From Flavobacterium suaedae (lineage in GTDB: Bacteria; Bacteroidota; Bacteroidia; Flavobacteriales; Flavobacteriaceae), in contig NZ_BMJE01000008.1 of the NCBI RefSeq assembly GCF_014642915.1, forward strand, positions 1 through 64,000: a stretch of DNA of 64,000 nucleotides, in the 5' to 3' direction. The position numbers were made by a program, and so were the translations under genes. A model generated the notes under the pieces. It worked only from the letters and a program-made list of their open reading frames with translations, did no database searches and was not told where the DNA came from. This document shows, one piece after another, positions 44,801 to 54,411 of the stretch (the stretch's first letter is position 1; each line of letters begins with the position of its first letter).

Positions 44801-47329
44801 GTATCATTTCCTTCGGGAGAAGGAGGAAGGGCATTAGTTGCTGTAGAAAATGGTTCGCAGGTGCTAAAAACGTTCTGGACAGAAACAGCAAAAGGCGAAA
44901 CCCAAGTTGAGGTTCCTATAACTGAAGAGATGGCTCCGAATGTATATATCAACATAACGCTGTTACAACCGCACGCCAATACAAAGAACGATGCACCTAT
45001 ACGTATGTATGGTATTGTGCCGATTGAAGTAATAGATAAAGCAACCAAGTTAGAGCCACAAATAAAAATGCCTGATGTGTTACAACCGGAACACAAGTTT
45101 ACGGTAAAAGTAAACGAAAAATCAGGCAAGGCAATGACCTATACACTGGCTATAGTAGACGATGGTTTACTTGACCTTACCCGATTTAAAACGCCAAACG
45201 CTTGGGATGTTTTCTATGCTAAAGAAGCACTGGGTGTAAAAACATGGGATATTTACGATGATGTTATCGGTGCGTATGGCGGTAAGGTAAATCAGGTATT
45301 CAGTATTGGTGGAGATGAATATATAGGCGGTGGTAAAGCTAAAAAAGCGAACCGATTTAAACCTGTGGTTAAATATTTAGGGCCGTTTACTTTAGGCAAA
45401 GGCGAAACCCGTTCGCATGCTATAACATTACCCGAATATATAGGGTCAGTACGTACTATGGTAGTAGCTGCGAATACCGATAACGAAGCCTATGGTTCGG
45501 CAGAAAAGACTACCCCTGTACGCAGTCCGTTAATGGTATTGGCTTCGTTACCGAGAAAAATTTCTCCGGGTGAAAAAGTTACGCTTCCCGTAACGCTTTT
45601 CGCTATGGAAAAACACGTTAAAAACGTTTCGGTTAAAGTAGAAACCAGTAAAGGAATAAAAGTAACAGGAGGTTCAACCCAAACAGTATCGTTTAGCGAA
45701 CCTGACGAGAAATTAGCCTATTTTAATCTTGAAGTAGGTGAAACCACAGGTATAGGTACAATAAAAGTAACCGCTACCTCAGGTAAAGAAAAAGCAAGTT
45801 ACAGTGTAGAAATTGATGTGGTAAACCCTAACCCTGTTACCCAAAACTATGAAGAAATAGTATTGGAAGCAGGTCCTAGCAGTACGCTGTCTTGGGCAGC
45901 TTTTGGTACAACAGGAACAAACAAAGCAAGACTGGAAGTGTCCTCTTTCCCTTCAATAGACTTCAACAGAAGGTTAGATTACCTTATACGATACCCACAT
46001 GGTTGTGTGGAGCAAACTACATCAAGTGTATTCCCACAATTATATTTAGCGGATATAGCAGATATTGACGATGCCAGAAAACAAAAAATACAAAGCAATA
46101 TAACAGCAGGTATAGAACGCCTGAAAGTTTACCAAAACGGTAGCGGAGGCTTTGTGTACTGGCCGGGTAATTCAACTCCTGATGAGTGGAGCAGTAGCTA
46201 TGTAGGGCACTTTTTACTGGAAGCAGAGCGTAAAGGCTATGCCTTACCATTAAACATGAAACAACAGTGGCTGCAATACCAAAAGAAAACAGCCAGACAA
46301 TGGCGTTACAGCGAGCGTTATCATAACGATTTCTCTCAGGCATACCGTTTATACACTTTAGCATTAGCAGGTTCACCTGACTTATCCTCTATGAACAGGT
46401 TGAGGGAAACACAGGGTATAACGAATGATACTAAGCTGAGGTTAGCGGCAGCCTATGCACTGGCAGGGCAAAAAAGCGCGGGTATGGAATTGCTTAATCA
46501 ATCGTCGCTTGATGTAACCGGTAAAAATTATTATTACTATGGTTCGGCATACCGCAACAGAGCGATGATGCTGGAAACATTAATTCTTTTAGAAGAAAAA
46601 GAAAAAGCATTTCGCATGGCAAAACAAATAGCAAAGGAAATGTCATCATCAAGCTGGATGAGCACCCAAACTACGGCATTCTGTTTATTCTCCATGTCAA
46701 AATTTGCACAGGCAAATAAAATGGATGGGCTGGATGTAACCTATACCGTTAAGGGTACATCAAAAAATATAAAAACAGGAAAATCATTTGCCAGCAGGGT
46801 ATTGCCTGTAGCCAATAATAATGCAGTAACGGTAAACAATAATGGTGAAGGTTCGCTATATGTAAAAGTAATTTACAGCGGAGTATTACCTGTAGGAAAA
46901 GAGCAGACAGAGCAACGCGGGTTAAGTACCCGTATTGTATTTGAAAGCAGAAATGGTAGTGTAATAAACCCTTCGTCAGTTCAGCAGGGAACCGAGTTTG
47001 TAGCAGAAGTTACCGTAACCAACCTTACAGGTGAGTATGTTGATAATGTAGCACTAACGCAGATAATACCTTCGGGTTGGGAGATTATAAATACCCGATT
47101 TACCGATTATGGTAGTGCAGGTGATAACAAAGCCGATTATATAGATATTCGGGATGACAGAACCAACTTCTATTTTAATTTACGCGCTCGTGATACTAAG
47201 ACGTTTAAAATACAATTAAATGCTTCCTACCTAGGGCAGTATTACCTGCCGGGCGTACAGTGTGAAGCAATGTATGATAATGAGTACCTGTCGCGCACCA
47301 AAGGGCAGTGGGTAAAAGTTGTAGAGTAA
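41825..47329 (+). CDS. Bacterial alpha-2-macroglobulin family lipoprotein
   Basis: 1834 residues. The lipobox FITSC (C20) is followed by a series of MG domains, a bait-like region, and the thioester motif C1394-V-E-Q1397 in HGCVEQTTSS. The intact CxEQ predicts covalent trapping of proteases attacking the envelope, as proposed for E. coli ECAM. An acidic and Tyr-rich insertion (about 440-490, with DDDEEEEDENED and many YY/DD) interrupts an MG domain and is an oddity. The helical thioester/TED region and receptor-binding-like C-terminal domain follow. pbpC starts 28 bases downstream; this pairing is typical of ECAM loci. Confidence 0.92.
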   Translation: MKASKFLLFFAAVLFITSCSKESREEFVSDPSLYREYITGFTSGVISAKDNIELGIAFSNEGWEADAELDDDLFSISPSVDGKVMLRGNHTIVFQPEERLKQDQEYRVTFHLSKAVNVPDELKDFNFIVKTLEQDFMVTTMDLQSYDKNWQYLNAEIKTSDYMDAAIAHKLVSAEQDGKKLPIRFDVTEGEATDFLFVIDSIQRKEDDSKVTINWSGDAIGMDKSGSEEFDIPGKNNFKIINVEVQRQGALALLVNFSDPLKKDQNFDGLVAVQGVKKLTYAVEGNLLKVFLNQQVTGTVKVELFQGIQSEDGFKTRKTYEERLVFEQLEPNIRFLKSGTILPSSSNLKLNFEAVNLSAVDVKVYRIYENNVLQFLQDNEISGQRNLRKVALPVAKKKITLKTSNLINYNKWNPYALDLASIIQPEKGAIYRVELSMRKSYSLYNCGNGDSTDDDEEEEDENEDTEFYSGFDDYYYEDYYYYDDYNWRDRENPCTKSYFYGKTVATNVLASDLGVIAKGGENNNYFFSVNSITTTKPVSGATIEVYNYQQQKVATAETDGEGTATVSLDKRAFFAVVSKGDNTTYVKMADGNSLSVSNFEVDGTKLQKGLKGYIYGERGVWRPGDTLFIGFVLNDKEAKLPASHPIKLKLSDPNSKLVYQAVQTYDAKNHYKFVVPTESNAPTGNWQAVISVGGAKFYKRIKIETIKPNRLKIDNGFNGEILSGREKNTSNIKVAWLHGAKARNLKLEMQAKFMEQKTTFKGYSNYVFDDPAKNFKTEEINLFSGAVDNNGETTVSIQPSLKSAAPGMLKAAIITKAYEKGGDFSTDVATATYSPYDAYVGVKSPEPNKYGMLETGKEQKFSIVTLGEDGKAKGNRKVDVRVYKVSWRWWWDATHNNRSSYNSALSKTPYRSRTTVTDDNGKASFTMNVNENDWGRYLVRVTDVESGHSSGETVLIDWPYWSGRTKNSGGEEATMLVFTTDKESYSVGEKAVVSFPSGEGGRALVAVENGSQVLKTFWTETAKGETQVEVPITEEMAPNVYINITLLQPHANTKNDAPIRMYGIVPIEVIDKATKLEPQIKMPDVLQPEHKFTVKVNEKSGKAMTYTLAIVDDGLLDLTRFKTPNAWDVFYAKEALGVKTWDIYDDVIGAYGGKVNQVFSIGGDEYIGGGKAKKANRFKPVVKYLGPFTLGKGETRSHAITLPEYIGSVRTMVVAANTDNEAYGSAEKTTPVRSPLMVLASLPRKISPGEKVTLPVTLFAMEKHVKNVSVKVETSKGIKVTGGSTQTVSFSEPDEKLAYFNLEVGETTGIGTIKVTATSGKEKASYSVEIDVVNPNPVTQNYEEIVLEAGPSSTLSWAAFGTTGTNKARLEVSSFPSIDFNRRLDYLIRYPHGCVEQTTSSVFPQLYLADIADIDDARKQKIQSNITAGIERLKVYQNGSGGFVYWPGNSTPDEWSSSYVGHFLLEAERKGYALPLNMKQQWLQYQKKTARQWRYSERYHNDFSQAYRLYTLALAGSPDLSSMNRLRETQGITNDTKLRLAAAYALAGQKSAGMELLNQSSLDVTGKNYYYYGSAYRNRAMMLETLILLEEKEKAFRMAKQIAKEMSSSSWMSTQTTAFCLFSMSKFAQANKMDGLDVTYTVKGTSKNIKTGKSFASRVLPVANNNAVTVNNNGEGSLYVKVIYSGVLPVGKEQTEQRGLSTRIVFESRNGSVINPSSVQQGTEFVAEVTVTNLTGEYVDNVALTQIIPSGWEIINTRFTDYGSAGDNKADYIDIRDDRTNFYFNLRARDTKTFKIQLNASYLGQYYLPGVQCEAMYDNEYLSRTKGQWVKVVE

Positions 47330-47357
47330 TTTAATGAAGAGGTAAAACATCCTTTGG

Positions 47358-49706
47358 ATGAAGTTAATACGCTGGATAAAAAAGAACAGAATGAAATCGG
47401 CTATAGCAGTTGTGCTGCTTATTTGGTATTATTTCTGTTTGCCGAAGGAACTGTTTAAAGAACCTTACGCTACGGTTATTGAAAGTAAAGAAGGCGAATT
47501 GCTTTCTGCTCGCATTGCTGCCGATGGCCAGTGGCGTTTTCCTGCCCAGGATAACGTGCCGTATAAATTTAAACAATGTATTACCCATTTTGAAGATGAA
47601 TACTTTTACAAGCACCCCGGTTTTAACCCTGTGTCTATAGTAAAGGCAATTCAGGATAATTATAAAGCGGGTAAAGTAGTGCGGGGTGGCAGTACTTTAA
47701 CGCAGCAGGTAATTCGCTTATCCCGTAATAAAAACCGAACCTATTGGGAAAAACTGGTCGAGTTAGTACTCGCTACCCGTTTGGAACTCCGCTATAGCAA
47801 AGATGAAATTTTAAACCTGTATGCTGCTCATGCGCCCTATGGCGGTAATGTGGTAGGGCTGGAAATGGCATCTTGGCGGTATTTCGGTGTGCAACCACAT
47901 CAATTATCGTGGGCGGAAACCGCTACACTTGCCGTATTACCCAATGCTCCGGGGTTAATTTACCCGGGGAGAAATCAGGATGAATTGGTAGCAAAGCGCA
48001 ATGGCTTACTAAAAAAACTGTTTGAAGAAGGTGTGATTGATGCAACTACTTATGAACTTTCCATACAGGAAGAGCCACCTCAAAAACCTTTCGATTTACC
48101 CCAAACAGCACCACATTTATTACAGAATATTACCATTAAAAGAGGTGAGGGGCATCGGGTAAAAACTACAGTGAATGCTGCTTTACAACGTCAGGTCAAT
48201 CAAATAGCCAAGCGCTATTATAACGAATACCGCCAAACAGAAATACATAACCTTGCTATACTGGTTGTAGATGTAAAAACCCGAAACATTGTAGCGTATA
48301 CCGGTAATGCCCCGACTGACAGGGTGCATCAAAAAGATGTAGATATTATTACCGCACCACGAAGCACCGGTAGTGTGTTGAAACCACTATTATTCGCCTC
48401 GATGTTAGATGCAGGAGAATTGCTGCCAAATACTCTAATTGCGGATATTCCTGCTCAGATTGCAGGTTATAGCCCTAAGAATTATGATATGACCTATGAT
48501 GGAGCTGTACCCGCACAAAAAGCATTATCCCGTTCGTTGAATATTCCTGCGGTGCTTATGCTTAAAGAATACGGTATAGAACGTTTTTACGACCGGTTAC
48601 AGGACTTTAAGCTAAACGATGTAAACAAAGGCGCAAACCACTACGGGCTTTCGCTTATTTTGGGCGGTGCCGAATCAAACCTTTGGGATTTATGCCAAAC
48701 CTATGCAGGGATGACTTCTACTTTAAACTATTTTACCAAAAACGATGCAAAGTACCGAACCAATGAGTTTGCCGAACTGAATTGGGACAGTACCCGAAAG
48801 CGAAACTTTGGAGAGGAAACCTATAACAAACCTGAACTTGGCGCAGGAGCAATATGGCTTACCTATAATGCCATGAAAGAGGTAAACCGCCCTGAAGAAG
48901 ATGGCGCATGGCGTTTTTACGATTCCTCTTTGGAAATTGCATGGAAAACGGGGACCAGCTTTGGCGGGCGTGATGCTTGGGCTATTGGTACAAGCCCACG
49001 TTATGTGGTAGGTGTTTGGGTAGGTAATGCCTCAGGAGAGGGGCGACCTTCGTTAACAGGGGTAGGCAGTGCTGCACCTGTACTGTTTGATGTTTTCCAT
49101 TTATTACCACACCAACCTTGGTTTAAACCACCATTAAATGATTTAGAAGAAGTAGCGGTATGCAGTAAAAGCGGTCATTTGGCAGGAGAGAATTGTACTG
49201 CTGTAATGCAATGGGTTCCACCAGCAGGTAAAAAAACTACGGTATGCCCTTACCATATGTTAGTGCATTTGGATGCTTCATTACAATACAGGGTGAACAG
49301 TAATTGTGAACCTGTTGCAGCTATAGTTAATAAACCTTGGTTTGTATTACCGCCTGTTATGGAGTGGTATTATAAAAAACTACATACGGACTATATGCCA
49401 TTGCCTCCTGTTCGGGAAGATTGTAATGAGGGTAGTGATACGGTTATGGATTTTATTTACCCAAGAAATAACAGTAAAATATACCTGACGAAAGATTTTA
49501 ACGGAGAACTACAACCTGTGATTTTTAAAGCAGCCCATACGCATACAAATGCCAAGCTCTTTTGGTATATCAATAATGAGTATTTGGGTATGACACAAAC
49601 CTTTCACGAAATGCCTGTTGAGGTAAAAACCGGGCAGTACTATATTACAATAACCGATGAGTCGGGGAATGAAATTACCCGAAGTGTAGAGATAATATCA
49701 AAATAA
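47358..49706 (+). CDS. pbpC: Penicillin-binding protein 1C (bifunctional glycosyltransferase/transpeptidase)
   Basis: 782 residues. An N-terminal membrane anchor (about 13-30) is followed by a GT51 transglycosylase with catalytic E79 in FEDEYFYKHPG and the GGSTLTQQ motif. The penicillin-binding transpeptidase has S339-V-L-K342 and the KTG motif in WKTGTSFGGRDAW. A C-terminal BiPBP_C-type domain (about 700-782) closes the protein. It is thought to repair peptidoglycan at sites of attack, partnered with the upstream alpha-2-macroglobulin. It ends five bases before the convergent lspA gene. Confidence 0.93.
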   Translation: MKLIRWIKKNRMKSAIAVVLLIWYYFCLPKELFKEPYATVIESKEGELLSARIAADGQWRFPAQDNVPYKFKQCITHFEDEYFYKHPGFNPVSIVKAIQDNYKAGKVVRGGSTLTQQVIRLSRNKNRTYWEKLVELVLATRLELRYSKDEILNLYAAHAPYGGNVVGLEMASWRYFGVQPHQLSWAETATLAVLPNAPGLIYPGRNQDELVAKRNGLLKKLFEEGVIDATTYELSIQEEPPQKPFDLPQTAPHLLQNITIKRGEGHRVKTTVNAALQRQVNQIAKRYYNEYRQTEIHNLAILVVDVKTRNIVAYTGNAPTDRVHQKDVDIITAPRSTGSVLKPLLFASMLDAGELLPNTLIADIPAQIAGYSPKNYDMTYDGAVPAQKALSRSLNIPAVLMLKEYGIERFYDRLQDFKLNDVNKGANHYGLSLILGGAESNLWDLCQTYAGMTSTLNYFTKNDAKYRTNEFAELNWDSTRKRNFGEETYNKPELGAGAIWLTYNAMKEVNRPEEDGAWRFYDSSLEIAWKTGTSFGGRDAWAIGTSPRYVVGVWVGNASGEGRPSLTGVGSAAPVLFDVFHLLPHQPWFKPPLNDLEEVAVCSKSGHLAGENCTAVMQWVPPAGKKTTVCPYHMLVHLDASLQYRVNSNCEPVAAIVNKPWFVLPPVMEWYYKKLHTDYMPLPPVREDCNEGSDTVMDFIYPRNNSKIYLTKDFNGELQPVIFKAAHTHTNAKLFWYINNEYLGMTQTFHEMPVEVKTGQYYITITDESGNEITRSVEIISK

Positions 49707-49711
49707 AGCCG

Positions 49712-50320
49712 TTATTGTGGCTTAGCAAAAGCTTTTTTGTTGAATAAAATAAGTATAGCCACTCCAATAGAAATAGCAGCATCAGCTACATTAAAAACAG
49801 CATTGAAAAACAAGAATTCTTCTCCTCCCCATATAGGTAACCAAGATGGTAGTGTGCCACGCCAAAGAGGAAAATAAAACATATCTACTACTTTGCCATG
49901 AAAAAAAGTTCCGTAATGCTCATCAGCAAAAAGAGTTGCAACTTGTGAAGCAGTACTTTCATTAAAAATTACTCCATAAAAAACAGAGTCCAGGATGTTA
50001 CCGAAAGCTCCTGCCAGTATTAAAGCTATAGAGAATATAAGATAAGACGAATATCCTCTTTTAACCGAGTCTTTAAGCCACCATCCTATAGCTATTACAG
50101 CAATAATCCGAAATAGCGTAAGTATTAGTTTACCATAAGAACCGGGAATAGTAGCGCCCCAAGCCATTCCTTCGTTTTCAATGAAGTTTATTTGAAACCA
50201 GTCTAATCCTAATACTTCTATAGCTTCGTGGAGTTTGAAGTTAGTTTTTATATATATCTTAGAAATCTGGTCAATTAATAATACAATTATAGCAACTAGG
50301 TAGGCTTTCTTTAATGACAT
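49712..50320 (-). CDS. lspA: Lipoprotein signal peptidase (signal peptidase II)
   Basis: A 202-residue inner-membrane aspartyl protease that removes lipoprotein signal peptides. Four transmembrane helices are visible. The family motifs are QINFIENEGMAWG, ALILAGAFGNILDSVFYG, GKVVDMFYFPLW and FNVADAAISIGV, which supply the catalytic Asp pair. It is longer than the E. coli protein because of an extended periplasmic loop between NILD and GKVVD, common in Bacteroidota. It lies downstream of ileS and the DksA-like gene, but a hairpin separates it from them, so readthrough or a separate promoter is needed. It is needed for the many lipoproteins seen here. Confidence 0.95.
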   Translation of the reverse strand: MSLKKAYLVAIIVLLIDQISKIYIKTNFKLHEAIEVLGLDWFQINFIENEGMAWGATIPGSYGKLILTLFRIIAVIAIGWWLKDSVKRGYSSYLIFSIALILAGAFGNILDSVFYGVIFNESTASQVATLFADEHYGTFFHGKVVDMFYFPLWRGTLPSWLPIWGGEEFLFFNAVFNVADAAISIGVAILILFNKKAFAKPQ

Positions 50321-50415
50321 TACAAAAATTTTACCCGCAAAAATAAGTGAAATTATTAAATAATATCACTTTAGGGTATTTAAACAGGTAATTTATATAA
50401 ATAAGATGAAGATAA

Positions 50416-50447
50416 AAAAAGCCATTCTTAGTACAGAATGGCTTTTT
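50416..50447 (-). terminator. Terminator between the DksA-like gene and lspA
   Basis: AAAAAGCCATTCT and AGAATGGCTTTTT form a 13-bp stem over a 6-base loop, with T-tract on the minus strand. Confidence 0.85.
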
Positions 50448-50450
50448 GTT

Positions 50451-50831
50451 TTATCGTTGCATATTTTTAGCTTCTATACTCATGGTAGCATGAGGAACAA
50501 GTTTTAATCTTTCTTTGTTTATTAGCTTACCTGTAACTTTACAAATACCGTATGTTTTATTCTCAATACGGATAATTGCATTTTTAAGATCGCGAATGAA
50601 CTTTTCCTGACGGATAGCTAACTGTGAATTTGCCTCTTTAGACATTGTTTCGCTTCCTTCTTCAAAAGCCTTAAAGGTTGGCGATGTATCGTCAGTACCA
50701 TTATTAAGGTCGTTCATGTATGCGCTGCGAATAAGTTCAAGATCGGCTTGAGCTTTTTCTATTTTCTTTGTAATAAGTTCTTTGAACTCTGCTAATTCAG
50801 CATCAGAGTATCTTATTTGCTCATCTACCAT
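50451..50831 (-). CDS. DksA/TraR family protein lacking the canonical zinc cysteines
   Basis: A 126-residue cytoplasmic protein with an N-terminal coiled-coil (FKELITKKIEKAQADLELIR) and a globular C-terminal part, YGICKVTGKLINKERL followed by PHATMSI, equivalent to the DksA zinc finger. Only one Cys (GIC) remains of the four zinc ligands, and the acidic DxxDxA tip motif is not recognisable. The family binds the RNA polymerase secondary channel and modulates transcription, often with ppGpp. This Cys-poor form recurs in Flavobacteria and may be structurally stabilised without zinc. It starts seven bases after ileS. Confidence 0.88.
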   Translation of the reverse strand: MVDEQIRYSDAELAEFKELITKKIEKAQADLELIRSAYMNDLNNGTDDTSPTFKAFEEGSETMSKEANSQLAIRQEKFIRDLKNAIIRIENKTYGICKVTGKLINKERLKLVPHATMSIEAKNMQR

Positions 50832-50838
50832 ATTCCAA

Positions 50839-53800
50839 CTATTTTGAAATTAATATTAAGGTTTTTATATCATCAAATTCTATTTCAGTTCCGTTTTTAA
50901 CTTCACTTTCAAAAATCAATTCTTCTGTCAGAGTTTCTGATTTGATGTAGCCTTCATTTGCACTTACAGCATTTCGCAGCGTTTCATTTGCTTGTAGATG
51001 AACTTTTATTTTATCGGTAACCTCAAAACCTGAGTCTTTCCTTAAATTTTGTATTCTGTTTACAAGCTCTCTGGCAATACCTTCGTTCTTCAATTCCTCC
51101 GTTATTGTTATATCCAGCGCTACGGTTATACCGTTTGCATTTGCTACCAGCCAGCCCTCTATATCCTGTGAAGAAATCTCCACATCTTCAGATGTTAAGG
51201 TAATACTTTTTCCTGATATTTCAACGTCTATGCTGCCGTTCTTCTCTATGGTATTGATTTCTTCCTGTGAGAATTTATTTATCTCACTGGAAACCAGTTT
51301 CATATCTTTTCCGAAGCGTGGCCCTAACATTTTAAAGTTAGGTTTAATTTGCTTTACAAGAACACCCGAAGCATCGTCTATCAGTTCAATTTCCTTAACG
51401 TTAACCTCTGCTTTTATCAGTTCTGATACCGCCTCTATTTCAGCTTTTTGCTTCTCGTCAAGTACCGGAATCATTACCTTTTGCAGTGGTTGGCGCACTT
51501 TTATCATCTCCTTTTTACGAAGTGACAGTACCAGTGATGATACTGTTTGTGCTTTTTCCATCCTGCTTTCCAACGACTTATCAACAAAGTTATCATCATA
51601 TGTTGGGAAGTCGGCCAAATGTACACTCTCAAAACTTTCTTTTTGTGAAGCCTGTGTTAAATCTTTATAAAGCCTGTCCATAAAGAAAGGAGCAATTGGA
51701 GCACATAATTTTGCTATGTTGACCAAACAAGTATATAGGGTTTGGTAAGCCGCTATTTTATCCTGCGCATATTCGCCTTTCCAAAAACGTCTTCTGCACA
51801 GCCTTACGTACCAGTTACTAAGGTTTTCCTGTACAAAGTCTGATACTGCTCTTGCAGCTTTTGTAGGCTCGTACTCGGCGTAGTAACTGTCTACATCCTT
51901 TATTAATGTATTAAGTTCACTAAGTATCCATCGGTCTATTTCAGGACGCTCATCCAGCGGAATTTCATCTTCAGCATAGCTAAATCCATCAATATTAGCG
52001 TATAACGCAAAAAACGAATAGGTATTATATAGTGTTCCGAAGAATTTTCTTCTAACTTCTGCTACACCTTCTATATCAAACTTAAGGTTATCCCAAGGGT
52101 TAGCATTGCTTATCATGTACCAACGGGTAGCATCAGGGCCGTACTCGGCAAGTGTAGTAAAAGGGTCTACGGCATTGCCCAGTCTTTTACTCATTTTATG
52201 TCCGTTCTTATCCAGAACTAAACCGTTACTTACAACGTTTTTATAAGCTACTTCATCAAACACAAGGCTTGCAATAGCGTGCAGGGTATAGAACCATCCA
52301 CGTGTTTGGTCAACCCCCTCAGCGATAAAATCAGCAGGGAATGCTTTATGCGTATCTATTAATTCCTTGTTTTCAAACGGGTAGTGCCACTGTGCATAGG
52401 GCATAGAACCACTATCAAACCAAACATCAATTAGGTCAGCTTCGCGCTTCATTGGCTTACCTGATGGTGCTACCAGCGTAATGTTATCTACTACGTTTTT
52501 ATGAAGGTCTATTATGCTATAGTTTTCTTCACTCATGTTGCCTGCTTCAAACCCTTTAAACGGATTTTCCGTCATTACTCCCGAAGCGATAGCTTTTTCT
52601 ATTTCATTGTAAAGCTCCTCAACCGAACCTATCATCATTTCCTCGGTTTTGTCTTCGGTTCTCCATATTGGTAATGGTATACCCCAGTAACGAGAGCGCG
52701 ATAAGTTCCAGTCGTTTGCATTTTTAAGCCAGTTACCAAAACGACCTTCTCCTGTTGCTTTTGGCTTCCAGTTGATGGTTTCATTTAGCTCGAACATACG
52801 GTTTTTTATATCAGTAACGCGTATAAACCAGCTATCTAACGGGTAGTATAATATAGGTTTATCGGTTCTCCAGCAGTGTGGGTAGCTGTGAACGTATTTT
52901 TCTACTTTAAATGCCTGGTTGGATTCTTTAAGCTGTATTGCAATTTCTACATCTACAGATTTTTCAGGAGCTTCGCCATCAGTATAATATTCGTTTTTAA
53001 CGTATTTATTACTAAGGTCGCCTAAGCCATCTCTAAATTTACCTTGAAGGTTTACCAGTGGTACAGCATTTTCATTTTCATCCAATACTAACATTGGCGG
53101 TACTTCCGGTGTAGCTTCTTTTGCTACTTTGGCATCATCTGCACCAAAAGTAGGGGCAGTGTGTACTATACCGGTACCATCTTCGGTAGTAACGAAATCA
53201 CCTGATATTACTCTAAAGGCATTTTCAGGGTTTTGGTATGGTAGTGCATATGGCAACAACTGCTCATACTTTATACCCACCATGTCTTTACCTTTTATTT
53301 CGGCTAATACTTTATATGGTATCTTTTTATCTGATGAACTATAGTTTTTTTCAAAGTCAGCATCGTCTTCGCTTGCAAAGAACTTACCCGAAAACTGCTT
53401 GCCTAAAAGTGGCTTAGCCACCATTACATTTATAGGCTGAAAAGTGTACTGGTTAAATGTTTTTACCAATACGTAATCAATATTTGGTCCTACAGTAAGG
53501 GCAGTGTTACTTGGTAGCGTCCAAGGGGTAGTTGTCCAAGCCATAAGGTCTACTTGCCCAAAGCCTTGTAAAACTTCCGGTAAGGTATCTGCTATGGCTT
53601 TAAATTGTGCTACTATAGTAGTATCGGTTACATCTCTGTACGCACCCGGTTGGTTTACCTCGTGTGAGCTAAGTCCTGTACCTGCTTTTGGCGAGTACGG
53701 CTGTATGGTGTACCCTTTGTATATTAAATCTTTGTCATATATCTGCTTTAATAACCACCAAACCGATTCCATGTATTTTGGTTTGTAGGTAATATACGGG

Positions 53801-54243
53801 TCATCCATATCTACCCAGTAACCAATTTTTTCGGTAAGGTCATTCCACACGTCTGTATAACGCATTACTGTGCGCTTACATGCCTCGTTATATTCTTCTA
53901 CTGATATTTTTGTACCGATGTCTTCTTTGGTAATACCTAGCTCTTTTTCGGTACCCAGTTCTACAGGAAGCCCGTGGGTATCCCAACCTGCTTTACGTTT
54001 TACCTGAAAGCCTTTTTGGGTTTGGTAGCGGCAAAAAATATCTTTAATGGCACGTGCCATAACGTGGTGTATTCCCGGAAGCCCGTTTGCCGATGGGGGG
54101 CCTTCAAAAAATACATATTGTGGTTTACCCTCTCGGGTAGTTACGCTTTTTTCAAAAATGTTCTCTTTTTTCCAGAAATCAAGTACTTCATCTGCCAGAG
54201 ACGGTAGGTCAAGTCCTTTATATTCAGTAAACTTCATACTCAT
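50839..54243 (-). CDS. ileS: Isoleucyl-tRNA synthetase, type 2 (GxHH signature)
   Basis: 1134 residues, charging tRNA-Ile in the cytoplasm. Class I motifs: the HxGH-equivalent is G57-I-H59-H60 in NGLPGIHHVMAR, the KMSKR loop is HKMSKRLGN, and GWDTHGLPVE and the editing-domain segments are present (TPWTLPSNTALTVGPN; FVTTEDGTGIVHTAPTFG). The length and lack of a C-terminal zinc-ribbon Cys set mark it as eukaryote-like IleRS2. The swapped GxHH motif (in place of HxGH) has been described in a subset of IleRS2 enzymes and linked to mupirocin hyper-resistance. It is the first gene of ileS-dksA-like. Confidence 0.97.
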   Translation of the reverse strand: MSMKFTEYKGLDLPSLADEVLDFWKKENIFEKSVTTREGKPQYVFFEGPPSANGLPGIHHVMARAIKDIFCRYQTQKGFQVKRKAGWDTHGLPVELGTEKELGITKEDIGTKISVEEYNEACKRTVMRYTDVWNDLTEKIGYWVDMDDPYITYKPKYMESVWWLLKQIYDKDLIYKGYTIQPYSPKAGTGLSSHEVNQPGAYRDVTDTTIVAQFKAIADTLPEVLQGFGQVDLMAWTTTPWTLPSNTALTVGPNIDYVLVKTFNQYTFQPINVMVAKPLLGKQFSGKFFASEDDADFEKNYSSSDKKIPYKVLAEIKGKDMVGIKYEQLLPYALPYQNPENAFRVISGDFVTTEDGTGIVHTAPTFGADDAKVAKEATPEVPPMLVLDENENAVPLVNLQGKFRDGLGDLSNKYVKNEYYTDGEAPEKSVDVEIAIQLKESNQAFKVEKYVHSYPHCWRTDKPILYYPLDSWFIRVTDIKNRMFELNETINWKPKATGEGRFGNWLKNANDWNLSRSRYWGIPLPIWRTEDKTEEMMIGSVEELYNEIEKAIASGVMTENPFKGFEAGNMSEENYSIIDLHKNVVDNITLVAPSGKPMKREADLIDVWFDSGSMPYAQWHYPFENKELIDTHKAFPADFIAEGVDQTRGWFYTLHAIASLVFDEVAYKNVVSNGLVLDKNGHKMSKRLGNAVDPFTTLAEYGPDATRWYMISNANPWDNLKFDIEGVAEVRRKFFGTLYNTYSFFALYANIDGFSYAEDEIPLDERPEIDRWILSELNTLIKDVDSYYAEYEPTKAARAVSDFVQENLSNWYVRLCRRRFWKGEYAQDKIAAYQTLYTCLVNIAKLCAPIAPFFMDRLYKDLTQASQKESFESVHLADFPTYDDNFVDKSLESRMEKAQTVSSLVLSLRKKEMIKVRQPLQKVMIPVLDEKQKAEIEAVSELIKAEVNVKEIELIDDASGVLVKQIKPNFKMLGPRFGKDMKLVSSEINKFSQEEINTIEKNGSIDVEISGKSITLTSEDVEISSQDIEGWLVANANGITVALDITITEELKNEGIARELVNRIQNLRKDSGFEVTDKIKVHLQANETLRNAVSANEGYIKSETLTEELIFESEVKNGTEIEFDDIKTLILISK

Positions 54244-54411
54244 TTTGTTGCAGTCTATAAAATCAATTTGCGAAAGTAATGAATTTTTCTATGTAATGGT
54301 AGTTATTGCTGTGTAGAGGACAGATTTAAGGATTTGGTAAAAGAGAGATTACCTGTATGTTAAATTATAAATAATTCCTTTTTAGGCCAGCTACAGCTTT
54401 AAGTAATATTC

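Noticed and set aside
49700..49726. AAGCC/GGCTT hairpin between pbpC and lspA
   Set aside because: A five-bp stem with an eight-base loop and no T-tract is too weak to call a terminator.
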